From Cristatella mucedo (taxonomy: Eukaryota; Bryozoa; Phylactolaemata; Cristatellidae): DNA of 63,000 nt. This document shows positions 46,437-56,654 of the stretch, piece by piece (position 1 is the first letter of the stretch; every line of letters begins with the position of its first letter). Under the pieces are notes generated by a model, which was not told the DNA's origin, ran no database searches, and worked only from the letters and a program-made list of their open reading frames with translations. The stretch is taken from the NCBI GenBank assembly GCA_009760855.2, contig WPIO01000109.1, positions 1,204,501 through 1,267,500 on the forward strand, written 5' to 3'. The position numbers and the translations under genes were made by a program.

Positions 46437-47845
46437 ATAATACTAACAATAATAATTATGCACTTGATAAAGCGCCCTCAGAGAACTTAATCTCTCTCTA
46501 GGCGCTTTCCATTTGCTACAAAGGGAAATGCAATTGAATGGTGACTAAAATCATGCTTGATAAACAAACTGAATGAATAACATGGTTAGGGGTGACATGC
46601 ACTGGGTCAGCATGCAAATGTGGTTAGTGGCAGCATGCACAGTGTCAGCACTCATAAGGAAACGAAGGGCGAATCACAGGGAGCCACTAAGTGCTGTCCT
46701 AAATAGGTTTGTTTTTAAGTTTTTTTTAAATGTGGTCAGGTTAGTCGATGTTCTGATGCAGGTCAGGAGGGAGTTCCAGGCTTTGGGAGCATACGAACTA
46801 AATGCACGGTCTCCAAAGGATTTGAGGTTTGGGCAGGGTATTTGTAGACTGTTAGATTCCGAAAAGCAGTTGGTACGATGCTTGGCCTGATGGGGGAGTA
46901 GATCTGGGAGATAGGCTTGAGCCAAAAAAAGAAGTTACCTAAAATTGAGCGACAAAACCTTGAAGTCAATCCGTTGCTTGACTGGTAGCCAGTGCAGGTC
47001 GGTGACAAGTGGAGTATTGTGGCAACTGCGACTCTCACGACAGATAAGCCTAGCTGCAGAGTTTTGCACCAGCTGCAATCGCCTGATCGCACATGCTGGT
47101 AGGCCAGTCAGCAGTGAGTTGCAGAAGTCGAGACAGGATGTCACGAATGCATGTACCAACTTGGCCGCGATATCCTTATCTAAACAAGCCCGAATGTCAG
47201 CAATATTATGAAGCTGGAAATAGGCATATTTGACTGTGGAGCTGATAAGGTCGTCTAACGAGAGGTCGCTTTGAGATATGACACCTAGATTTCGAGCTGA
47301 TTCAAGTGGAGATATGCTGGTAGAGTCAATTTTGAGAGACAGCCTTTTCAATTCATGATTCATACTGGGTTTGCCCATAACTAGTTAGTTAGTTTTTCCA
47401 TCACTTAGTTTTAGAAAATGTGCTGCCACCCATGTGTAGATGTCCTCAATACAGCCAGCAAGTGAGTTGAGAGAATTTGAGGTGCTCGAAGGCTGGGAGG
47501 AATCAAAGCAAAGGTACAACTGAGTGTCATCCGGATAGAAGTGAAAGCCTAGATTGTGCTTCACAATCACATCAGCAAGAAGGAGAGTATAAATCGTGTA
47601 AAGAACCGGACCTAGCACGGAGCACTGAGGTACGCCATATTTCAAGGTACCTCAGATGATTTTTGTCCATTCACGTCAATACTCTGGAGTCTCCCACTGA
47701 GATAGGACCTGAACCACTGCAGAGCAATGCCAGTGATGCCCAGGCGAGATAAGAGGCGCTCTAGAAGAACTTCGTTATCGATTGTATCGAAAGCTGCCGA
47801 AAGATCGAGCAAAACAAGCAGAAACACTCTACCCATGTCTGCCCT
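46437..47845 (-). mobile_element. LINE-A copy, longest continuous RT coding region on this strand
   Basis: Minus-strand frames cover RT motif A (LLDLSAAFDTIDNEVLLERL), the segment WFRSYLSGRLQSIDVNGQ, motif B (GVPQCSVLGPVLYTIYT), motif C (FHFYPDDTQLYLCFD, YPDD in place of the usual YADD), and the thumb LQLVQNSAARLICRESRSCH to the C-terminus [10 protein letters not shown]. An intact stem-loop and (ATT)n tail are at 46437-46515. Frameshifts near 47640, 47380 and 46930 make it defective. Confidence 0.93.
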
Positions 47846-48220
47846 TGATCAGATCGTCGGTGGCTGCTTGCCAGCCTAGGACCACACAGTGTAAACCACA
47901 GCACCAGCTGCCGTTCTCGCCAGTTAGAACAGTATGCCGGACTGGTATGTTTTTTGTGAGGCTAGCTGTGACCAACCTGTTTGGATGCAAAGCTATCCTA
48001 GTGAGCCAGGTCTGAAGCTCAGCGTTGCAACTAGGGCAACGTCGATTAAGGTTAAGCCATGAGATTCTGACCAAGTTGGCATCTTCGCCAGCTGCCGGAA
48101 ACTGGAAAAGCTGCAAAATAGGGAACATTTGCTTTATAATTTAGTTTGCCAGTTCAGTAGGGTAGAGGTTGATTTTAGGCACTCCTGTTCTCTTTCAAAC
48201 CTTATCTCAGTGTCGCTGCC
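47846..48220. other. Unrecognised sequence next to LINE-A
   Basis: A 99-residue minus-strand open frame at 48128-47829 has a CPSC pair and reads protein-like, but I cannot assign it. It joins the LINE-A copy at its truncated 5' end. Confidence 0.35.
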
Positions 48221-48276
48221 TATCTTTCTCTCTCTCCCTCTCTCTCACATTCTCTCTCTCTCTCTCTCTCTTTTTC

Positions 48277-48351
<75 letters not shown>

Positions 48352-48535
48352 TCTCGCCCCCCTCTGTCTCTCACTCTCTCACACTCCAACACTCCCTCTC
48401 CCACCGACCCCCTCTCTCCCTCACTCGCCTTCTATCTCCTCTCTCCCACACTACCTCCTCTCACTCACTTTCTCATCTCTATCTGTCTCTCTTTCTCTCC
48501 CTGCCGCTCTCTAATTATCTCTCTCTAACAAAGTC

Positions 48536-48601
<66 letters not shown>

Positions 48602-48720
48602 GCGTTCTCTCTCTCTCCCACTCTCTTTCTCCGTTTCCCCTATCTCTTCCCCTGTCTCTGTCTTTTTGTCTTTCTCCATCTCTCTCTCACTCATACTTGC
48701 TCTCTCTCACTCTCTGGCCA
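48221..48720. repeat. Long (CT)n-rich tract
   Basis: About 500 bp of CT repeats, with two nearly pure runs (about 48288-48348 and 48538-48597). The long Ser/Leu open frame across it is a by-product. Confidence 0.97.
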
Positions 48721-49669
48721 GGCTATTCAGATCTCATTTGCCATCGTTCTTTTTTGCATTTAAACAACTATTGTGGCAGACTAAGCGAAAATTTTCTTAA
48801 ATTATCTACAGGTAATTGAGTCTCGGAGTCATGCTTCTACCCGGAGGACCCTACTTACGTGGTGCAAGATGGACTCCTAACCCTGATTCACAAGGAGCAG
48901 GGATTTCCAGAGCTCATACAGCAAATGGCATCGGTAATGCTGCTGCATATTGGGGACTGCTGGAGTCGACTTACCTATCGATCAAATTCGTAGCAGCCAA
49001 GAGCTCAGCTCAAGCAAGCACTGACAATTCCAAAGACTGGACTCGCAGGTATTCTTTCAACTGCAGCTAGCTATTGCTGCATTTTGGCATCTGCTAGTGA
49101 TTGGGCAGGTCACAGAGCGGTTTCGGTGAGTCCTATTGGTCTGTTGACGCTATCGTTCTTGCCTGATGCATTCCAAGCTTTATTTAATTAGCATAGTCTA
49201 GTACAGCCCTGGCTCGGTTACAAAACCGGTACTCACGAATTTCACATGTTTTACATACCAGTCTAGGTCTCCACTGCTCCATTAGCCGTCTATGGACAAA
49301 TGAACCTTCGATAGAGGCTCATTGTAGCTGACTTGAAATTGGGGAAGGCAGCAGCCAACAGCTACTAATGATTACTGGGTGAGCTGATTAGATACATGAC
49401 CCCCAGGCTAGGACAGTCAAAAAAGGTCCATGACTGGCAGTCACTCCTGCCGTAGTGTTAGCCTTCATCGTCTGTTTCGCTGGATATGACCGGTGTCTCT
49501 CCGGCCCGACAATACCTGAAAGATATCCGGCCGCATTGAGCTGCTGTAAGTACAGTACAAATTGGCTAGAAAACCAGACAGACTCAATTCCTGCCGCATT
49601 TTGCCCCCACCCATTGCCACTCACCCAGCACTTCTATTGCAGAAAATACTAGTGACCACTATTGCATGT
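48721..49669. other. No recognised feature
   Basis: Only unassigned short open frames on either strand. Confidence 0.4.
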
Positions 49670-49840
49670 GCTTTTTGGTGAGTCGTGAAGGCACACTAGG
49701 TAAGGCGGATGCTTTACACGACCTCGGTCTCGAAGTCATGCATTCGAATCCTGCAGTGGGCGATCCGTTATGGTCAATGCAAGAGGCAGCGATAGCCGTA
49801 AATGCTCAAAAGAGGCTGTTAAATCAGCTAGTATTATGTA
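49670..49840 (+). mobile_element. tRNA-derived SINE copy (SINE-T), full length
   Basis: A box AGGCACACTAGGTAAGGCG (49689-49707) and B box ATTCGAATCC (49742-49751) are followed by the body with gatagccgtaaatgctc and the end agaggctgttaaatcagcta. The spacing fits an RNA polymerase III promoter. The central CAAGCGGTGG segment is altered. Confidence 0.85.
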
Positions 49841-50032
49841 TAAAGACCTTCAAATGCCACCCGGCTCGATTCAGCTGAATGACCTCAACAGTGTACCAGA
49901 ACAGCACCAATAAAACCATGTCCCACGTGAAGGTAAACCCGGCAGTGCTGAGACGCTATTTAAATATTCTGGTCCAGCCCTTCAATAGGAGCTGTAGAAC
50001 TACAGCAGCTTAAACATAATCAGCTCGTAGCT

Positions 50033-50159
50033 GGTGATAAAGGATCGTCTACTGCCGAATTAGAACGCACGATCTGGGTGTGAAAGAGCTAGCAGGTGAA
50101 AAATGATCGTCTACTGCCGAATTAGAACGCACGATCCGGGTGTGAAAGAGCTAGCACAT
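50033..50159. repeat. 62-bp tandem duplication built on a SINE remnant
   Basis: A unit starting GATCGTCTACTGCC occurs at 50043 and 50105, differing at one base over about 52 bp. The sequence just left (tggtgataaaggatcg) resembles the SINE-T body on the minus strand. Confidence 0.85.
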
Positions 50160-50535
50160 TAGCATAGGTTTACGTGGGACTGCATGCGTATCGATGCAAT
50201 TTCGTCAGACGACTCGAAAGGACTGAACTCCGACCGCAAAGAGAAAAAACACATCAGCAGATGGCGATTTCGTGTAAAAAAACTGAAATAAGCAATCATA
50301 ACTTATAGCGGCAAAGAAAAGTGTCTCGGGTGAAATGAAACTTTTGAAAAGTACAAAAGTTAACCGATTTCAAGGCATAGTATATTCCCATTAATACCTG
50401 TTGGTTTGTGAATAGCTGAACTCTACAATGCTATCGGGCCGTATTTTCTTTACAAAAATGCGAATGAGTCTAATAAAAGAGATTTTTGGCCAATATAAAT
50501 TTGTCGTCTGGCCTTTCTAATCAGTCAGCAAAAGT
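50160..50535. other. No recognised feature
   Basis: AT-rich spacer with only short frames. Confidence 0.4.
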
Positions 50536-50555
50536 CTCAAGAGCTCAATGAATTA

Positions 50556-50801
50556 TTGAAATTCAGTTCGCCAGAACTTCACAAATCCAGTATACGTCCT
50601 CATGGAGAGCCGCTCTGCACCTACGTCTTTTTATCCGGGGTGGTACTCAACGAATACCTTCAAAACACACAGCAAACCTCGTCGGTAGAAGAACTTCCAT
50701 CTTCCGTGGAATTTAGCTTGACTCCGGGCGTGCCCCCACGACCTCCTTTAACCATCGTTGATGACACCATCGCGCATTGCTCTACGTGCCACCCCATGTA
50801 A
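50556..50801 (+). repeat. Direct duplication, copy 1, with open frame
   Basis: The 81-residue frame contains VVLNEYLQNTQQTSSVEELP, SVEFSLTPGV and PPRPPLTIVDDTIAHCSTC, ending HPM. Copy 2 lies about 0.6 kb to the right. I do not recognise the protein. It may belong to a mobile element, possibly the R2-like one downstream, but no link is shown. Confidence 0.6.
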
Positions 50802-51087
50802 GACAAGGAGTGTTGGCAAGCTCCGGCTTCGAGCTTTAGTTTTCTCTCCGGGTGCTATACAGACGTTCGCTCACTGTGAGGCTGCTTTCAGCAGCAGAGC
50901 TAGCCCGGCATGCGTTGAGCAGGTGTTAACTGACTGGGCTTCCGGAAACCCGAGGCTAGCTGGAAGTAAAAGAATGACCTGCAGGCTCGGATCCCAGCGA
51001 CTAGGCGAAATGCCGCTCTGGCTTTAACCTCTGCCTGGGAAGGAAAGGCATGCCCACCCCCCCCCCCCCCCCGGGACCGAGTTACAC

Positions 51088-51402
51088 TTGGTGCGTTTCT
51101 GCCGTCCGTTTCAGGTCAGTGGTTCACTTCAAGAGCTCAATGATTTATCTAAAATCAGTTCGCCAGCAGTTCACAAACACAGATATACGTCCTCGTCCAA
51201 TGCTGATCTGTCCCTTCGTCTTGTTACCCAGGTGGTACTCAACGAATACCTTCGAAACACACAGGGCACCTCGTCGGTAGAAGAACTTCCTCTTTCCGTG
51301 GAATTTAGCATGACTCCGGACGTGCTCACCCCCCCCCCCCGACCTCCTTTAACCATCATTGACTACGCTATCGCACATTGCTGTACATGCCACCCCATGT
51401 GA
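51088..51402 (+). repeat. Direct duplication, copy 2, with open frame
   Basis: The 104-residue frame aligns with copy 1 from KISSPAVHKH through VVLNEYLRNTQGTSSVEELP and PPRPPLTIIDYAIAHCCTC to HPM, ending at the same stop. A poly-C run of about 16 bases lies just left at 51057-51072, and a second C run at about 51330-51340 adds residues without shifting the frame. Confidence 0.6.
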
Positions 51403-51714
51403 GACCCGTTGCCGTGCTCCGGTGTCGACGCCCTCTGCCTCGCCAGTATCTGTACCTGTATCCTGGGGAACAGCTGTCACATACTCCTACATGCGGCCCA
51501 TGTGCCTCGAGTTAATTGAGCTCTGGCTGCCGGCGAACAGGCCAGCATTTGGGCGAACGATTGGCACTGTTTTGTGGCCTCAGTCCTTCTTCAAAGAAAG
51601 GACTGGTTGTCGTTAGCCCAATGCGTGATCAATGATCACGAGCGAAGGCACTGCTGTACTCGTCCTGAGTATTCGCCATCTCAACCGGACGGCTCTGCAT
51701 CGCTGGTCCGAGGC
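51403..51714. other. Unrecognised sequence
   Basis: Short open frames with no family. It lies between the duplicated frame and a solo LINE-A tail. Confidence 0.35.
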
Positions 51715-51838
51715 CACGTGACTCGATTAGTGCCTTGCATCTACATTGCCGGTCGTGTTTACTTTGCAGCAATTGCCAAGTGCCTAGAAAGAGATTGACT
51801 TCTCTGGGGCACTTTATCAATTGTAATAATATAAATGT
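51715..51838 (+). mobile_element. Solo LINE-A 3' tail with compensated stem
   Basis: tttgcagcaattgccaagtgcctagaaagagattgacttctctggggcactttatcaattg is the LINE-A 3' end. The arms AAGTGCC (51778-51784) and GGCACTT (51808-51814) pair perfectly although both differ from the consensus. Confidence 0.8.
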
Positions 51839-52009
51839 TATTGTTACATGTCCAGCCACACCAAGGCCTTCCTCGAGATCTTAATGCCAGCACAGCTATA
51901 CTTCACCTGTGACCTAGCAACCTGCTGACCGTCTCGAGTAACGTCACTTAGGCCTCGTTCACTTGGGGTGCAGGCTCGTTGTGTGCCTCCTGATCGGCTG
52001 CCTTCTACT
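51839..52009. other. Spacer left of the R2-like element
   Basis: No recognised feature. The left boundary of the R2-like element is not visible and could lie here. Confidence 0.3.
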
Positions 52010-53650
52010 TCGTGAACGTGATTTCCACAAGAAATTTGGTGTCACGGTTCGTATCCACAATAAATCCGACCCAAGCATGCCCGGTTACTTCCATCCCATC
52101 ACACTCTTACCCTTCGTTTCCAACGTTGTCGTCTTCGGTCAGACTGGCCTCGTGGCTGTGCATGTCTGCCGGTGGCCGTCAGTTGCTGTCACTGCAACAA
52201 AAAGGCTTTGTTCCTAGTGTAGAAGGCAGCATACAGAACTCCTTTCTTGTTTAGAGTGCCTTAGACAAAGCTAGAGATCGGCAGGGCCCTTACGTTGGCA
52301 ATCGGCGTTTCTCGACCAGCAGAATGCCTTCGACAGCATTTCACATGTCTCCCTGCTCAGTGTGCTTCCTCATGCCGGAGTGGATAAGACCATCTGCAAG
52401 TTTGTTGAGCACTTCTATGACGGCTCTCACCTGGATCTCCGGGTGCACGAATAGACGCTGGTGGCGTTTCCTACAACTGCCGGCGTCCAGCAGGGCGACC
52501 CTCTACCACCGATCCCCTTTGATATGGCGACGAAACCGGTCAGACTCCCTGCGAGCAAGCACGAGCCCTACTTCCAGTCTGGACAACCTCCCTGTCGGTC
52601 TGTGCCTTGGAAGATTACCTCGCCCTGTTCTCGAGCACATCTTCTGGTCTTCAGGTCCTCATATGGGTAGATGAACAGGCTGTAGCGATGCTAGGAATGT
52701 AGTTCCTGCCGGCGAAGTGCTATGTCGTCGTCCGAAAGAGTGGGAAGGCCATGCTGGCCTCAATCACCTTACAGGAAAGGCAGATTTTCGAGCGAGCAAT
52801 CCCGTGAGCGAGCCAGTGGCATACATTGGAGCCCACGGGGTCACGAGCAGCCTAGCGCTGAAATAGATCAGGCCTGCTCTTCCCTCTCAAGAGACCTTAA
52901 CCTGCTTCAGACCAGCTTTCTTGCCCCGTGGCAAAAGCCTGACACCTTGCGGACTTATCTCGTGCCCCGGCTCGACTAACTCTGTCTTGCACACTTTGCC
53001 CTAAGGCTGCTCCGCGGCCAGACGAAAATGCTATGAAGGAGCCATGTCGATTCGCGTCCTGTCTGCCCGAACTATGCATCGGAGTTGCTGCATATGCCAC
53101 ACGTTTAAAGAGACCGTTTGCAACGTGCTGAGCCACTACAGGCCGATGCTGTATGCCATTACGGCCAGGTAAAATCTGGTTATGGGCCACCTAATCAGAG
53201 CTCATTCAGCCACTGAGCTCAACGGCATATTGGCACACCACGTCTTTCCGTTTGCCGGTGATCTGGCTCTCAAGCCGGAATCTGGTCATTCACAACGGCA
53301 CCGATAAAGTAATCATTGATGTGACGGTGCCGTTCGACGACAGAGAGGATGCTCTGATTATGGTGACCGGAATGAGATCGATAAATATGCAGCCATTGCC
53401 CGGTTATTCATGACAGCTGGCAACTGATCGGCAGTGGTGAGGCCCTTCGTCTTAGGTGTTCTTGGAAGCTGGTGACCAAACAAGGAAGCTTTCCTAGCCG
53501 ACCTCGACATCCCACGACCCGATAAAAAGGCATTGCTGCTGCACTGCATCTCTGCTACCATGATCAAGCCGAAAGCTGTATGGTCCCTGTTTCTCAACCG
53601 GGAGCCACAGGGAGCACGGTCGACCCCGAAAGGACAGGATACCAACGGCT
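52010..53650 (+). mobile_element. Degenerate R2-like LINE with restriction-enzyme-like endonuclease
   Basis: Landmarks spread over three frames: YFHPITLLPFVS, then QQKGFVPSVEGSIQNSFLV, motif A FLDQQNAFDSISHVSLLSVL, motif B TAGVQQGDPLPPIPFD (52475-52525), a motif C remnant EDYLALFSSTSSGLQVLI, a Cys/His remnant CCICHTFKETV, then NLVIHNGTDKVIIDVTVPFD (53285-53335) and DKYAAIARLF. The order RT, Cys/His finger, then an endonuclease core ending in IDVTV is that of R2/R4/NeSL-type elements. It differs from LINE-A and LINE-B, whose group uses an APE-type nuclease. Many stops; inactive. The exact clade cannot be settled here. Confidence 0.75.
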
Positions 53651-54139
53651 GATCTATATAAACTAATTATAATAATTAGTAAATCGCTGGTCAAGCAATA
53701 TTTCCTCACACTTCACTGCCTTTGCGAGCAAACACAGCTTCAGCAGCTAGACTCAATCAATCAGCCGACCTCAAGCCTACCGATGAAAGGACTATTAAAA
53801 ATTCATATGCCGGCTAGAATGATCAAGAATCACGATCGTAGGCTCAACAATTCACTTCAGTGGTCGTATTCGGTCCGTGTGGTAGGAGGTCTCAAGCCTC
53901 ATCCATCATTAGAGTCACAGGTATAGTTACCCAGGATTCGCTATCAGCCATTTAATGGTTTTCTTAGGAGCAAAGTCGTTTGCAAAAAGCAAAAAAGGCC
54001 ACATGTCACGGTCTTACTCTTCGATGCTGACGATATCCCAAAATTTATGTTGAGTTAAAAGTAACAGGTCCTTAAAGACTGACAGCCTTTTGTGAAGCCA
54101 TTTAAATTTAGACGTTGAGACAATTTCAGATTGAAACAA
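53651..54139. other. No recognised feature
   Basis: Spacer between the R2-like element and LINE-A. No 3' tail motif of the R2-like element is evident. Confidence 0.4.
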
Positions 54140-54886
54140 TAACTAAAATATGCATTCGTTGTCGTTTAAACCATGCATTTGTGACATCTCGTCCTGACTT
54201 ATGTAGCTCACTGCTTGCTGGATTTCCAGCATATACAATCTGGTGATTACAGCTTGTGCAAAACTCTGCAGCTAGGCTTGTCAGTCGTGAGCTTCGCAGT
54301 TGCTGCATCGCACCACTTCTCACTGACCTGCAATGGCTACCAGTCAAGCAACTGATCGAGTTCAAGCCTTTACCATCACTTATAGGTCACTTTATTCTTT
54401 GGCTGTGGCCTATCGCTCTGATCCACTCTCCCACCGGGCCAACTACGTACTACCCACTTTTCGGAATTCAATAGTTTACCAATATCTCGTACGAACCTCA
54501 AATCATTTGGAGACCGTGCATTTAGTTTGCATGCTCCCAAAGCCTGGAACTCCCTCCCGACCTGCTTCAGAGCATCCCCTGACCTGACCACATTTAAAAA
54601 GAATTAAAAAACACACCAATTTAGGACAGCATTTAGTGGGTCCTTGTGAGTCGTCCTTCATTTGCTTATGGGTGCTGACACTGTGCATGCTGCCACTAAC
54701 CACATTTGCATGCTGACCCTGTGCATGTTACCCCTAACTATGTTATTCATTTTGTTCGTTAGTCAAGCATGATTTTACTCACCAATCAATTGCATTTCCC
54801 TTTGCAGCGAATGTAAAGCACCTAGAGAGAGATTAAGTCCTCTGAGGGTGCATTATCAAGTTTATTATTTTTATTATTATTATATC
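54140..54886 (+). mobile_element. LINE-A 3' copy with compensated stem-loop
   Basis: Plus-strand LINE-A from the CNSLLTG region (54180-54240, mutated), through NSAARLVSRELRSCCIAPLL and WLPVKQLIEFK, to the C-terminus and the 3' end. The stem arms GCACC (54818-54822) and GGTGC (54847-54851) are both altered yet pair. The (ATT)n tail at 54865-54885 runs straight into the next copy. Confidence 0.88.
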
Positions 54887-56650
54887 CCAATTTAAAGAAG
54901 ACAACAAGTCCGTTGGAATTTTTCCCACTGTCCTTCTCCTACGATGCATTGATCTGCTGCTGGCATGCATAACTAACATCTTTAATATGCTATTAGCCTC
55001 AGGTCATGTCCCAGCACCTTTAAAAAAAGCTGTAGTTAGGCAACTTCTCAAGAAAGCAACACTAGCCCAAGTGAACTTGAACAACTACAGCCCAGTCTCT
55101 CTTTGACGGTTCCTATCAGACACTGGAACTAGTCGTGACAGACCAGCTGACCTCATATATTGAAACTTAAAACTTCACTGATAAGTTTCAGTCTGGCATT
55201 AGAGCTAATCACTCCACAGAATCAGCATCACTTAGCTTGCACAAAGACCTACTTAGGAATGCAGACGTAGGTGGAGTGTATCTGCTTGTTTTGCTCGATC
55301 TTTCGACAGCTTTTGTCAGAAAGTTCTTTAAGATTGCCTCTCATCTCGCCTGGGCATCACCGGCACTGCTCTGCAGTGGTTTAGGTCCTATCTCAGTGGG
55401 ATACTCCAGAGTATTGAAGTGAACCGACAAAGATCATCTGAGGAACCTCTGAAATATTTTGTACCTCTGGGCTCCACACTAGGTCCGGTTCTTTTCACGG
55501 TTTATACTCTCACTTTTGCTGATGGGATTGCCAAGCACCATCTAGGCTTTCACTTCTATGCGAACGGCATTCAGTTGTACCTTTGCTTTGATCTCTCCCA
55601 ACCTTCGAGCACCTCGAATTTTCTCAACTCACTTGCTGCTTGTACTGGTAACATCCGCAAATGGATGGTAGCAAATTTTCTAAAACTAAACAGATATAAA
55701 ACTAACCTAATAGTTATGGGCAAACTCGGTATGATTCAGAAATTGGAAAGGCTGACACTCGAATTTGGCTTGACCAACATATTACCTGTTGAATCAGCTG
55801 GAAATCTAGGTGTCACGTTGCAACGTGAACTCTCGTTATACGACTACATCAGCAACCCGATCAAGTCTGCCTACTTTCAGCTACATAATACTACTGAAAT
55901 TCGGGCTTGTTTAGATAAGAATACCACGTCTAATTTGGTCCGTGCCTTCGTGACATCCCGACTCAACTTCTGCAACTCACTGCTTACTGGCCTACCGGCA
56001 TGTGCAATCAGGCGATTGCAGCTGGTGCAAAACTCCTCAGCTCGGCTTGTCTGTCGTGAGCGTCGCAGTTGCCACATTACTCCACTTTTCGCCGAGCTGC
56101 ACTGGCTACCATTCAAGCAACGGATTGACTTCAAGCTTTTAGTCGCTCATTTTTAGGTCACTTTTTTCTTTGGATCCAGCCTATTTCTCTGATCTACTCC
56201 CCACCAGGCCAAGCATCATACCACCGGCTTTTCGGAAACCAACAGTTCTCCAATACCTCGTGCAAACCTCAAATCGTCTGGAGACCGTGCATTTAGTTCG
56301 TATGCTCCCAAAGCCTGGAACTCACTGCCGACTTGCGTCTGAACATCACCTGACTTTACCACGTTGAAAAATAACTTAAAAACACACCTATTTAGGACAG
56401 CATTCATTGGGTCCCTGTGCCTCTTCCTTCATAAACCTTTGTGTACTGACACTGTGCATGCTGCTACTAACCACACTTGCATTCTGACCCTGTGCTTGCC
56501 ACCCCTAATCATGTAATTCATGTTGTTTATCAATAATGATATTATTCGCCATTTAATCGTATTTCTCTTTGCTGCAAATGTAAAGCACCTAGAAAGAGGC
56601 AGATTTCTCTTACAAAGCTTTATCAAGCGCATTCTTATTATTCATATTAC
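54887..56650 (+). mobile_element. LINE-A copy, most extensive in the window
   Basis: Starts in the pre-RT region (LLLRCIDLLLACITNIFNML, ASGHVPAPLKKAVVRQLLKK). It has a damaged motif A (LLVLLDLSTAF) and then a 245-residue open frame at 55419-56156 covering GPVLFTVYTLTFADGIAK, FHFYANGIQLYLCFD, WMVANFLKLNRYKTNLIVM, SARLVCRERRSCHITPLFAE and LHWLPFKQRIDFKLL. Motif C reads YANG where YADD is needed, so no activity is expected. The 3' end and stem-loop are at 56570-56640. Confidence 0.93.
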
Positions 56651-56654
56651 TATT

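Noticed and set aside
47829-48128. 99-residue minus-strand frame with a CPSC pair as a zinc-binding protein
   Set aside because: Only one Cys pair, no His/Cys partner pattern, and it borders a truncated LINE. Not enough support.
48129-48800. 223-residue Ser/Leu-rich open frame
   Set aside because: Product of the (CT)n tract.
55419-56156. 245-residue open frame as a host gene
   Set aside because: Its sequence is LINE-A reverse transcriptase and thumb, and it lies between the LINE-A pre-RT region and the LINE-A tail.
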